Shown here in pieces: positions 51,059-58,987 of a stretch of 64,000 bases of DNA. Position 1 is the stretch's first letter. Each line of letters starts with the position of its first letter. The notes below the pieces were generated by a model. It searched no databases. It had not been told where the DNA came from and saw only the letters and a list, made by a program, of their open reading frames with translations. The position numbers were made by a program, and so were the translations under genes. This DNA comes from CAJXMH01 sp040220135 (GTDB taxonomy: Bacteria > Bacteroidota > Bacteroidia > Flavobacteriales_E > Vicingaceae), in NCBI GenBank assembly GCA_040220135.1, contig JAVJTT010000024.1:62001-126000 (forward strand), in the 5' to 3' direction.

Positions 51059-52129
51059 ATGGGAGTAGAGCAGCTAGCGATAAAGATTGACAGAATTAAA
51101 GAATCACGCCTAGATCAGATAGATTTTAACGAGTTGAAATTTGGTAGAGACTTTTCTGATCATATGTTGATAGCTGATTATGAAAATGGAAGTTGGGGTG
51201 AAGCGAGAATCATGCCTTTTCAATCAATTCCGTTCTCTCCTGCAGCTTGTGTTTTTCATTACGGACAAGCCATATTTGAAGGGCAAAAAGCACACCGCGC
51301 TCCCAATGGAGACATTTTACTTTTTAGACCTGAAAAAAACTGGGAAAGATTAAATCGTTCGGCTAGAAGAATGTGCATGGCTGAAGTGCCTCGTGAAATT
51401 TTCATGGAAGGGATCAAAGCTTTGGTTGATCTAGACCGCAACTGGATTCCGGAAGGAGATGGAAAGTCACTTTATATTCGTCCATTTTTAATTGCCGATG
51501 ATGGGTTTCTTGGAGTAAAGCCAAGCGAGAAGTACAAGTTTATGGTGATCACTTCACCTACTTCTAACTACTATTCGGGGGCAGTAAATGTGCGAATTGA
51601 AACACAATACTCCCGAGCCTGTGAAGGAGGGATAGGTGCAGCAAAAGCAGCAGCCAATTATGCGGCTTCTTTATTGCCGGCACAAGAAGCAAAAAAAGCG
51701 GGCTATGATCAACTAATCTGGACCGATGCCAAAGAGCACAAATACATTGAAGAGTCGGGCACCATGAATTTGATGTTGAGGATCGGAGACACCTTGGTTA
51801 CTCCTTCATTAGAAAGCAACACAATTTTACCTGGCATTACCAGAGATAGCATTTTGTTTTTAGCCAAAGAGTGGGGCTACAAATTAGAAGAGCGAAAAGT
51901 AGAAGTGGCTGAAGTAATTGACGCTCTCAAAAGTGGAAACTTAACCGAAGCTTTTGGAATGGGCACTGCAGCAACCATCGCTCCTATTGCTAAGATTGGC
52001 TATGAAGGAAAAGATTACGAATTGTCAGATTTTCAGAATTGGGAGTTTGCCAGCCGCTTGAAAGCCTATTTAGAAGGCATTAAAAGAGGAACGGTTGAGG
52101 ACGTTCATGGCTGGACTGTAAAGCTTTAG
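51059..52129 (+). CDS. ilvE: Branched-chain amino acid aminotransferase
   Basis: A 356-residue fold-type IV PLP enzyme with the catalytic Lys196 in G-A-A-K-A-A-A-N-Y-A and the conserved F-E-G-Q-K-A-H-R (about 73-80). The long class (about 356 residues) resembles the eukaryote/Bacteroidota BCAT. It forms or degrades Leu, Ile and Val, feeding the branched-chain dehydrogenase encoded at 11548-15473. The stop overlaps that of the convergent gene by 4 bp. Confidence 0.93.
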   Translation: MGVEQLAIKIDRIKESRLDQIDFNELKFGRDFSDHMLIADYENGSWGEARIMPFQSIPFSPAACVFHYGQAIFEGQKAHRAPNGDILLFRPEKNWERLNRSARRMCMAEVPREIFMEGIKALVDLDRNWIPEGDGKSLYIRPFLIADDGFLGVKPSEKYKFMVITSPTSNYYSGAVNVRIETQYSRACEGGIGAAKAAANYAASLLPAQEAKKAGYDQLIWTDAKEHKYIEESGTMNLMLRIGDTLVTPSLESNTILPGITRDSILFLAKEWGYKLEERKVEVAEVIDALKSGNLTEAFGMGTAATIAPIAKIGYEGKDYELSDFQNWEFASRLKAYLEGIKRGTVEDVHGWTVKL

Positions 52130-52614
52130 TTTTTTCTTTGGTAATAGATTCGCCAGGCAAGTTGATAGCTTTGTCCGCCATCGCTTGACCTTTCCCAATC
52201 CCAAATAAAAGAGTTCACTTTTCTTTCGTAAAACCGCATTCTTTGAATTTGTTGTTTGCTTGTGTCGGTGCTGAAAATGCGTTCTTCATTATCAACTATG
52301 CCAATAAAATTGTAGTACCCTCCCTGATTATCGGCCCAAGCCTGATGCCAGCTTTTCTGCTTTGGATTGTAAACGGATAGACTAGTACCTTTAAAGCCGT
52401 TTGGTGTAGAAAAGTGTTCTTGAAGCACCTTGCCATCTAAAGTTTTTTCGACGCGATTTTTGCCAAACACTTTGTTGCTGTCTTGGTCATACCAATAAAC
52501 CGTCCATTCACCCAGCCAAAAATCAAAAGCTTTGGCTTTTGTATCTCCAGCTTGCGCTGAAACTTGAAAAGTGTAAAGGATCAATAGGAGACTAAATAAC
52601 TGTCTTGTTCTCAT
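52126..52614 (-). CDS. Exported DUF1579-like protein
   Basis: A 162-residue protein with a signal peptide ending V-S-A-Q at 21. F-D-F-W-L-G-E-W-T-V at about 30-39 and W-H-Q-A-W-A-D-N-Q-G-G-Y-Y are typical of a lipocalin-like beta-barrel family. Ligand unknown. It overlaps the next upstream gene by 4 bp (same strand) and is the last gene of the operon that starts near 54148. Confidence 0.75.
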   Translation of the reverse strand: MRTRQLFSLLLILYTFQVSAQAGDTKAKAFDFWLGEWTVYWYDQDSNKVFGKNRVEKTLDGKVLQEHFSTPNGFKGTSLSVYNPKQKSWHQAWADNQGGYYNFIGIVDNEERIFSTDTSKQQIQRMRFYERKVNSFIWDWERSSDGGQSYQLAWRIYYQRKN

Positions 52615-53174
52615 TTTAAAATAGATTTTATTCTTAAGACGCGTATTCTGAGAAAACGCTGCAAAACAACCGGGTAAAAATTAAAAAATAAGTTGATCAG
52701 TTGACTGATTAAAAGCACTTTCCACTGATTTTGCCAAACAAATATTAAAGTAATCAAGCTGATGATAACAAATGAAATCAGGTGACCAAATTCAGCTTGT
52801 TTGGATTCAAAATGCATTTTTTCTAAACCGGCTTTCCCTCCTGAAAAGTAGCGATTTCTTTGATTTTGATTTTTCCAAAAAGTGTGGAGAAGAAACTGTC
52901 GAAAATAGGAGCCACCCATGAAGTGATACAGGCGCTTTATTCTCTTCTGATTAACATGAAGGTAATAGTTTTCTGGCAACAGCTTTGAGCTTGGAAAAGC
53001 AAAACCCAGAAAAGCCCATACGCCAGTGACAAATAAGTTTAACATGATGGCTAATGCAATTGCTTGAAGCCAAGTATAGCTTTGTTCATGCTTAATAAAA
53101 ACAAGAATCAGCTGAATACTTTGGTACAACAAAAAAAGAGAAAGTATGCTAAGGCCAAGTCTTTTAGCCTTCAC
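52611..53174 (-). CDS. Membrane protein, similar to CrtO-type acyltransferases
   Basis: A 187-residue protein with about four TM segments. The internal segment F-E-S-K-Q-A-E-F-G-H-L-I-S-F and the C-terminal N-F-Y-P-V-V-L-Q-R-F resemble a membrane family that includes the glycosyl-4,4'-diaponeurosporenoate acyltransferase of staphylococcal carotenoid synthesis. The similarity is motif-level only. It directly abuts sixA and could use any lipid substrate. Confidence 0.45.
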   Translation of the reverse strand: MKAKRLGLSILSLFLLYQSIQLILVFIKHEQSYTWLQAIALAIMLNLFVTGVWAFLGFAFPSSKLLPENYYLHVNQKRIKRLYHFMGGSYFRQFLLHTFWKNQNQRNRYFSGGKAGLEKMHFESKQAEFGHLISFVIISLITLIFVWQNQWKVLLISQLINLFFNFYPVVLQRFLRIRVLRIKSILK

Positions 53175-53669
53175 CTATGATTTGTTTTTTGGATAATCAT
53201 AAAACCATAGGTCCGCAGTGCCACGACTGAGCATTTGCCAACTCTCAAAGGGGACTTTTAAAGCCACTACGGCACAAGTGGGAATGCTACCTAAGGATTC
53301 ATTGCTTAGTTCTTCTGCTAAAGATGAAAAGGTAGGATTGTGGCCAAAAACAAATAGTCGTTTTACTTTATCCTGAGTCTTGCTTAGAAGCTGAATCATA
53401 TCGTTTACAGTAGCACCGTAGATCAATGATTCTTCTCGGATACAGTCGCTTGGGTAGCTAAGCTTCTCGGCAATTGTTTTAGCCGTAGTTAAAGCTCGGT
53501 TTGCCGGACTTGAGACAATCAAGTCCGGCTTTAGATTTTTCTTTTGAAGTCGTTCACCCATTCTCGGCGCATCTCGTAATCCCCTTTCGTTTAAAGGGCG
53601 GTCAAAGTCTTTTAAATTGGCATTTGACCAAGAGGATTTAGCATGGCGTATGATGAACAATTCTTTCAT
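53175..53669 (-). CDS. SixA-type phosphohistidine phosphatase
   Basis: A 164-residue histidine phosphatase with the R-H-A-K-S-S-W motif (Arg8, His9 nucleophile) and F-G-H-N-P-T-F near 108-114 containing the second catalytic His. Family members dephosphorylate phosphohistidine or phospholipids. The start overlaps the previous gene by 1 bp, so it is in the TerB-like operon. Confidence 0.88.
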   Translation of the reverse strand: MKELFIIRHAKSSWSNANLKDFDRPLNERGLRDAPRMGERLQKKNLKPDLIVSSPANRALTTAKTIAEKLSYPSDCIREESLIYGATVNDMIQLLSKTQDKVKRLFVFGHNPTFSSLAEELSNESLGSIPTCAVVALKVPFESWQMLSRGTADLWFYDYPKNKS

Positions 53670-54148
53670 TATTCTTCCTCTTCTTCACCCAAGTGCATGT
53701 CGAAGCTTTCTTTTTCTACCTTGTTCATAAATACTGGAAGTACAAAGTATTCTAAGAAACTGGAATTCGATTTAAAGACATGCTTGGCAAAAGATTTCAA
53801 ACTTTTTACCAATGTTTGAGCATAAACGTCATCCATTTTCGGCAATACTTGATTCAAAGAGGTTAGCTTTTGCTCCAAGTGCTCCTCTTTGTCTTTCCAT
53901 TCTTCCGGTAATTGAGCCATTTCTTCATCAAAATAGCTCTCAAATACCTTGTCTACTTCTTTGTAATAATTCTGTAAAATGGGGGCGGAAGTGTACGTTC
54001 TGAAGTGCGCGAGTTTAATCGATTCGGCCTTTTCGTGTTTGCTAACTTCCCCATCGTCAGAGATGGCAGCTAAAATAGCAACCAATGCCGGAGCTCTTAA
54101 AATGATCTCTTTATCTTCTTCGTTTAAGTGTTCAATTTCTGTTGACAT
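53669..54148 (-). CDS. Helical TerB-like protein
   Basis: A 159-residue cytoplasmic protein. The early block L-V-A-I-L-A-A-I-S-D-D-G-E-V-S at about 22-36 resembles a TerB metal-binding start, and the tail is very acidic (E-E-E-E-E). It is the first gene of an operon with sixA and two envelope genes. Function unknown. Confidence 0.6.
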   Translation of the reverse strand: MSTEIEHLNEEDKEIILRAPALVAILAAISDDGEVSKHEKAESIKLAHFRTYTSAPILQNYYKEVDKVFESYFDEEMAQLPEEWKDKEEHLEQKLTSLNQVLPKMDDVYAQTLVKSLKSFAKHVFKSNSSFLEYFVLPVFMNKVEKESFDMHLGEEEEE

Positions 54149-54229
54149 TCAAATAGGATTTGATTTGTTTGATAAACAAAGATAACATCCTTTACCTTTA
54201 TACTTAAGCATTAAGCATAAGATTTGGTC

Positions 54230-54640
54230 ATGAAAATAAGGGAAAGAGAAATAGCGTCGGAATTGGAGTTTAAATTCAGCCGCAGTGGAGGAAAAGGCGG
54301 CCAACATGTAAATAAAACCGAAAGTCGAGTTAGTTTATTTTTTGATGTTGATCAATCTAGACAGCTTTCTGAGGAAGAAAAAAATCGCCTTAGAAAAGGC
54401 CTTAGTAGTCGATTAAGTAGCGAAGGTGTGCTACAAGTTGATGTAGAAGAAAGTCGAAGCCAGCATAAAAACAAGCAATTGGCTATAAAGCAATTGTTTG
54501 ACATGCTCGAAAGGGCCTTGCGAAAGAAGAAAAAAAGAAAGCCAACCAAACCGAGCAAGGCAGCCATTAGAAAACGTTTAAGAGAAAAAAAGAATAGGGG
54601 GGAGAAGAAGCAAAACCGAAGAAAGGACAATCTCCTATAA
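54230..54640 (+). CDS. arfB: ArfB/ICT1-like class I release-factor homologue
   Basis: A 136-residue protein with the peptidyl-tRNA hydrolysis motif G-G-Q at 23-25 in G-K-G-G-Q-H-V-N-K-T and a C-terminal basic tail (about 95-136, K-K-K-K-R and R-G-E-K-K-Q-N-R-R-K) that in ArfB enters the empty mRNA channel. It rescues ribosomes stalled on nonstop mRNAs. ATG at 54230 is preferred over the in-frame TTG two codons upstream. Its end overlaps the RluA-type gene on the other strand by 6 bp. Confidence 0.93.
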   Translation: MKIREREIASELEFKFSRSGGKGGQHVNKTESRVSLFFDVDQSRQLSEEEKNRLRKGLSSRLSSEGVLQVDVEESRSQHKNKQLAIKQLFDMLERALRKKKKRKPTKPSKAAIRKRLREKKNRGEKKQNRRKDNLL

Positions 54641-55339
54641 ACCTGCCTTGGCTGCTTTTTCAGCTGCTTTCCAAAGACCATCTTTTTTGGGGCAGGGAGC
54701 CACAATCTCTAGTGGTTCTTTCTGCACCGGATGAATGAAAGATAGTTTTCGTGCATGTAAATGAATCGAAGCATCATCATTAGTACGATGAAAGCCATAT
54801 TTGATATCACCTTTAATCGGGCATCCTATCTTGGAAAGCTGCACCCTGATCTGATGATGCCTGCCGGTTTTAGGATAAACTTCTAATAAGTGATAGTGTT
54901 CCAAACTCACCAAAATTTTGAAGTCTAATTCAGCCAACTTACTCTCAGCGCTTTTTTTGCTCACTACAAAAGATTTGTTTTTAGCAGAATTTCTCTCTAA
55001 ATGATTGGTTAAGGTGGCCGTTGGCATTGGGGGTTTTTCTTTCACCATGGCCCAATACACTTTTTGCATTTCTTTTTCTTGAAACATTTTGTTTAAGCGA
55101 CTTAAAGCTTTTGAGGTTTTGGCCAACAACACCAAACCGGAGGTGGGTCGGTCAATACGATGAGGAACCCCTAAATAGGCTTCGCCAGCTTTGTTGTATT
55201 TTTCTTTTAAATAGGTTTTAACCAATTCACTCAAAGGAGTGTCGCCGGTTTTATCTCCTTGCACCAGTACCCCTGAAGGCTTATTCACGGCAATCAAATG
55301 ATTGTCTTCGTACAAAACTTCTAACTGCTTATTCTTCAA
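54635..55339 (-). CDS. RluA-family pseudouridine synthase
   Basis: A 234-residue RNA-modifying enzyme. Catalytic Asp63 lies in P-H-R-I-D-R-P-T-S-G, and G-R-H-H-Q-I-R-V-Q-L (about 157-166) is the second family motif. No S4 domain is present, so it resembles RluA or TruC-like forms more than RluC/D. Target uridine not predicted. Confidence 0.9.
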   Translation of the reverse strand: MKNKQLEVLYEDNHLIAVNKPSGVLVQGDKTGDTPLSELVKTYLKEKYNKAGEAYLGVPHRIDRPTSGLVLLAKTSKALSRLNKMFQEKEMQKVYWAMVKEKPPMPTATLTNHLERNSAKNKSFVVSKKSAESKLAELDFKILVSLEHYHLLEVYPKTGRHHQIRVQLSKIGCPIKGDIKYGFHRTNDDASIHLHARKLSFIHPVQKEPLEIVAPCPKKDGLWKAAEKAAKAGL

Positions 55340-55345
55340 GGAAAT

Positions 55346-56941
55346 TTAAGGTTTAGGCTTCAGTAAAATGGGTAATTCTAGACTCTCTCTAAAGTCGTTT
55401 TTGTTAAGGAGGACGAAAGTTTTGCTGAATGTTTCATAGCCATAGGGGTCTAGAATTTCCAAGCGATAACGACCCGGGGGTAATACGGCATGATACTTAG
55501 AGGTGTTTTTATTCATCAAGTAAGAGCCAATCAATTCGCTACTTTTATCATCAAAGATTTCTACCAAGATATCAGTTTTTACCAATGCGGAGTCGGTGTC
55601 CATAATCAGACCACTCACAAGGGTGTACTCAGCGCGTTCCTTTTCAAAAGTAAGGCGGTATATGTCTAAATCGCCATAACTGTCACCTCGCTTTTGTGCC
55701 AAGTAGGCATAGCGCCGATTTTCGGCAAAGCAAATACTTTTGTCATCGTTAACGGTATTTATCGGATAGCCTAAGTTTTCTGGTTGTGACCATTGTGCCG
55801 ATTCATCGTTCATTACAGATTTAAAAAGGTCTAAACCGCCCATTCCGGGATGTCCGTTAGAAGAAAAATAAAGCAATCGTTCATTGTCTAAAATGAAAGG
55901 GTACATTTCGTCACCTTCTGTGTTAATAGGACGCCCGATGTTTCTCGGAAATCCCCATTTTCCATTTGGTAAGCGATTCACCACGTATATGTCAAACCCT
56001 CCAATGCCGCCTTCTCGATCACTACAAAAATAAAGTCGATCGCCATTATTGGTTAAAGTGGCGCCTATTTCTCGGGTTTTTTTATTGACTTCCTCAGAGC
56101 CGATAACCTTAGGTGCCATATACGAACGCCTTCCTTTCTCGCTTACAAAAATGTTGCTAAAATGATCATCGCTATCAACATGGTACAGCATAAAGCTTCC
56201 ATCTTCAGACCGACCAGCTGTTTCTTCATTCCCATAAGTGTTGGGGCTGCCCACCGAACGGGAGCGATTGTATTTGTTTCTTCGGTGACGCGAGGTGTAA
56301 ATGTCGGCGGTGTAGTAGCCTTTATAATCGTAAAGGCCGCCAACTACCCCCTCACGGCGAGTGGTAAAAAAGATCAAAGATTCGTCAGGCGAAATGAAAG
56401 GCAAATAGTCTGGGGCTTTTGAGTTTATGTTTTCTCCCAAGTTTTCAAATTGGACCGGCACAGGATCTTGGTAAAGCTTTTTGGCTCTTTTACTTAATTC
56501 TATTTGGCTCTGATAAAAAGTTTTCCGCTCTTCCTCAAGGGCAGAACTTTTCAACTTTTCATACAAACTTAGCGCCTTGTCAAACTTGTAATTCTTGAAG
56601 TAAGCCAAAGCTAAAGTTTCATCTACCTTTAAATCTTCAGGAAGATTGGCACTTTCAGCTACCTCTTCTAATAGCTTAAGCCCTTTAGCTTGATCGATTA
56701 AAGAAAGTGTGTAGGCTTTTCCGAGCTTGAATTTATAAACAATGTTGTTAGGCTCTTCTTTCAACAACTCTGAAAACTGCCGAACCGCTTCCGGATAATT
56801 TTTGAACTCAAACATCTTATCACCATTGTTTTCATTGATGGGATACTGTTCAATGTATTGAGCTTTAGCAGCAATGCTGAAAAGAAAAATGAAGCAGAGT
56901 GTACTCCATCTTCTCAATTGCTTAGTATTGTTCCTTTTCAT
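55346..56941 (-). CDS. TPR + PD40 (PorE-like) exported protein without OmpA domain
   Basis: A 531-residue exported protein. ATG 56941 is used because it starts a signal peptide with a basic N-terminus and A-A-K-A-Q cut. Order: TPR-like helices (about 40-140), a PD40 beta-propeller (about 170-430, repeats such as L-I-F-F-T-T-R-R-E-G and L-Y-F-C-S-D-R-E-G-G-I-G-G-F-D), then a CarboxypepD_reg-like domain (about 440-530). PorE-type proteins of the T9SS have the same order but end in OmpA, which is missing here. Overlaps panB by 20 bp. Confidence 0.75.
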   Translation of the reverse strand: MKRNNTKQLRRWSTLCFIFLFSIAAKAQYIEQYPINENNGDKMFEFKNYPEAVRQFSELLKEEPNNIVYKFKLGKAYTLSLIDQAKGLKLLEEVAESANLPEDLKVDETLALAYFKNYKFDKALSLYEKLKSSALEEERKTFYQSQIELSKRAKKLYQDPVPVQFENLGENINSKAPDYLPFISPDESLIFFTTRREGVVGGLYDYKGYYTADIYTSRHRRNKYNRSRSVGSPNTYGNEETAGRSEDGSFMLYHVDSDDHFSNIFVSEKGRRSYMAPKVIGSEEVNKKTREIGATLTNNGDRLYFCSDREGGIGGFDIYVVNRLPNGKWGFPRNIGRPINTEGDEMYPFILDNERLLYFSSNGHPGMGGLDLFKSVMNDESAQWSQPENLGYPINTVNDDKSICFAENRRYAYLAQKRGDSYGDLDIYRLTFEKERAEYTLVSGLIMDTDSALVKTDILVEIFDDKSSELIGSYLMNKNTSKYHAVLPPGRYRLEILDPYGYETFSKTFVLLNKNDFRESLELPILLKPKP

Positions 56942-57743
56942 TGGGGAAGTCAAGCGATTTTACATCTTTAATATAATTTTCAACAGAACCTTTAATGCTA
57001 CTGTATAGGTCATTGTACCTTCTCAAAAAACGAGGACTAAACTCTTTGTTAATGCCCAACATATCGTGAATCACTAGTACCTGACCATCTACACCACTGC
57101 CGGCGCCAATGCCTATGATTGGAATGGTGACGCTTTCTGCAACTTGTTTGGCCAGTTTGGCTGGTATTTTTTCGAGCACAATAGAAAAGCAGCCTGCTTT
57201 TTCTAAGGCCTTGGCATCTTCAATTAATTTTTTAGCCTCTTCCTCTTCTTTGGCTCTTACTACATAAGTGCCAAATTTGTAGATCGACTGTGGAGTGAGA
57301 CCCAAATGGCCCATCACCGGAATGCCCGCAGAAAGTATGCGTTCAATGGATTCTAATATTTCAGAGCCTCCTTCCATTTTTACTGCATGCGCCCCTGACT
57401 CTTTCATTATTCGAATAGAGGATGTCAAGGCTTCTTTTGAGTTTCCCTGATAGGCACCAAAGGGAAGGTCAACCACCACCAAACTGCGATTAATGGCCCG
57501 CACCACTGAAGATGCATGATAAATCATCTGATCCAAAGTAATGGGTAAGGTAGTTTCATGGCCTGCCATTACATTCGAAGCAGAGTCTCCCACTAAAATA
57601 ATATCAATTCCTGCAGCATCAACAATGGCTGCCATGGAGAAATCATAAGAGGTTAACATTGAAATTTTCTCCCCTCTATTCTTCATTTCCTGAAGCACAT
57701 GCGTGGTTACTCTTTTTACATCGCTCTTTTTTCCGGTAGACAT
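56922..57743 (-). CDS. panB: 3-methyl-2-oxobutanoate hydroxymethyltransferase
   Basis: A 273-residue TIM-barrel enzyme of pantothenate/CoA synthesis that adds hydroxymethyl to 2-oxoisovalerate. Conserved V-G-D-S-A-S-N-V at about 51-58 (metal-binding Asp), G-H-L-G-L-T-P-Q-S at about 140-148, V-K-M-E-G-G and G-I-G-A-G are present. ATG 57743 is the first of the domain; upstream in-frame residues are not domain-like. Its 3' end overlaps the PorE-like gene. A TAGCTTTG box lies upstream on the minus strand (57767-57774). Confidence 0.93.
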   Translation of the reverse strand: MSTGKKSDVKRVTTHVLQEMKNRGEKISMLTSYDFSMAAIVDAAGIDIILVGDSASNVMAGHETTLPITLDQMIYHASSVVRAINRSLVVVDLPFGAYQGNSKEALTSSIRIMKESGAHAVKMEGGSEILESIERILSAGIPVMGHLGLTPQSIYKFGTYVVRAKEEEEAKKLIEDAKALEKAGCFSIVLEKIPAKLAKQVAESVTIPIIGIGAGSGVDGQVLVIHDMLGINKEFSPRFLRRYNDLYSSIKGSVENYIKDVKSLDFPNEKEQY

Positions 57744-57816
57744 ACTTTTCTGATTTTGTGTCTCAACAAAGCTACAAAATAGATGTTGATGTTGATTATT
57801 CCGTAATTTCGCGAAC

Positions 57817-58833
57817 ATGAAAAAGAAAAACTCCTTTTTTATTTTACTTGCTTGCCTTTTTGCGCTTTCAGCTTGTGAAAACGAAGTTGATCTGACGGCA
57901 GAATACGTGGACACAACCGTAATTTATGGCTTGTTGGATGTTAATGAAGATACCCAATTCGTTAAGGTTAACCGGGCTTTTTTAGAAGAGAATACCAATG
58001 CTCTACAGCTAGCTCAAGATCCTGATCAATTATTCTATTCGGATATTACGGTAAGGTTGGTGGATTTATCTAATAATCAGGCTGACACCTTAAACACCGT
58101 TCAGAAACCGAAAGAAGAGGGGATATTTACCACGGAGAAAAATATTGTCTACTTTACTACCAATCCGATTTTTGCCGGCAGAGGGTATCGCTTGGAAGTA
58201 GTGAAATCTGACGGACAGATTACCTCAGGCAGAACCATTGCTTTAGATACGGTTCAGATTCAAAATCCAAACTTGAACCCGGCTTCTATTAATAAGTCAG
58301 TAAGTTTAACCCGAAACAATGGCCAAACCATTAAGCCAGATGCAAAATTGACCTTCCGTCATTCTGAAAGAATTGCTGAATTTAAGGTAGATCTAATTTT
58401 CTTTTACACAGAAGTTTTTCCAAACGGTGCAGAAGAAGTTAAATACGTAAGGGTACCTATTTCAACGGTGGTGAATCGAGATTTGAGAGAAGAAGAGGTT
58501 ACGGTAGAGTTTAATGCCGATAAATTCTATCAAGCTATAGCAAACTCCATTGATCCGAACAATCAGAATCCGAAAGAAATAGATGGGAATAGCAACCTCA
58601 TTTTTGATATTTACGCTGCTGATGTAGATTTTGATTTTTACCGTGAGATCAATGGCCCCCTTGATGGAATTGCGCAGGTAAGACCGGAGTATACCAACAT
58701 CGAAAATGGAATTGGTTTGTTTGCCTCTCGTTCCCATGTTTTTGCCTACTCGAATTTACGTGATGAATCTCGAGAGCGAATCAGAACCATCGACCCCAGA
58801 ACAAGCAATTTAAACTTTGTTCCTAAAAATTAA
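57817..58833 (+). CDS. Lipoprotein, DUF4249-like
   Basis: A 338-residue lipoprotein with a lipobox A-L-S-A-C (Cys at 20) followed by E-N-E-V-D-L. Body is beta-rich with a Y-G-L-L-D-V-N-E-D and F-V-K-V-N-R-A-F pattern as in small lipoprotein families of Bacteroidota often placed near outer-membrane receptors. No TonB receptor is next to it here. DUF4249 is the closest match recognised, not certain. Confidence 0.6.
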   Translation: MKKKNSFFILLACLFALSACENEVDLTAEYVDTTVIYGLLDVNEDTQFVKVNRAFLEENTNALQLAQDPDQLFYSDITVRLVDLSNNQADTLNTVQKPKEEGIFTTEKNIVYFTTNPIFAGRGYRLEVVKSDGQITSGRTIALDTVQIQNPNLNPASINKSVSLTRNNGQTIKPDAKLTFRHSERIAEFKVDLIFFYTEVFPNGAEEVKYVRVPISTVVNRDLREEEVTVEFNADKFYQAIANSIDPNNQNPKEIDGNSNLIFDIYAADVDFDFYREINGPLDGIAQVRPEYTNIENGIGLFASRSHVFAYSNLRDESRERIRTIDPRTSNLNFVPKN

Positions 58834-58838
58834 GAAAC

Positions 58839-58907
58839 TGTCAGCTTGACAAATTGTCATTGCTTTCTTTTCTACTTTTTACAAGAAAGCCGCATTTTTT
58901 GTGACAG
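58839..58907 (+). promoter_or_regulatory. TGTCA/TGACA activator boxes upstream of dnaK
   Basis: TGTCA-GCT-TGACA-AAT-TGTCA at 58839-58859 forms two overlapping palindromes, and a single TGACA lies at 58902-58906. The cluster lies about 80-100 bp before the -24 element, the usual position for a sigma-54 activator (enhancer-binding protein). Confidence 0.55.
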
Positions 58908-58935
58908 AATTACATTTCCTGTACCATTTTTCTAA

Positions 58936-58951
58936 TTGGCATAAGGATTGA
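58936..58951 (+). promoter_or_regulatory. Predicted sigma-54-type promoter of dnaK
   Basis: TTGGCATAAGGATTGA has a good -24 element (TTGGCA) and the correct spacing to a -12 element, but the usual GC at -12 is GA. A transcript would start near 58963, 25 bp before the ATG. No good TAnnTTTG/TTG promoter pair was found in this 154-bp region. Confidence 0.5.
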
Positions 58952-58987
58952 CCAAGGGTTATTGAATTAGAAAAAAAATCAAATCTT

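Noticed and set aside
54352..54705. 117-codon minus-strand frame opposite arfB
   Set aside because: Composition (Phe/Leu/Arg/Ser runs) is the complement of the Lys-rich arfB tail. No motif is seen.
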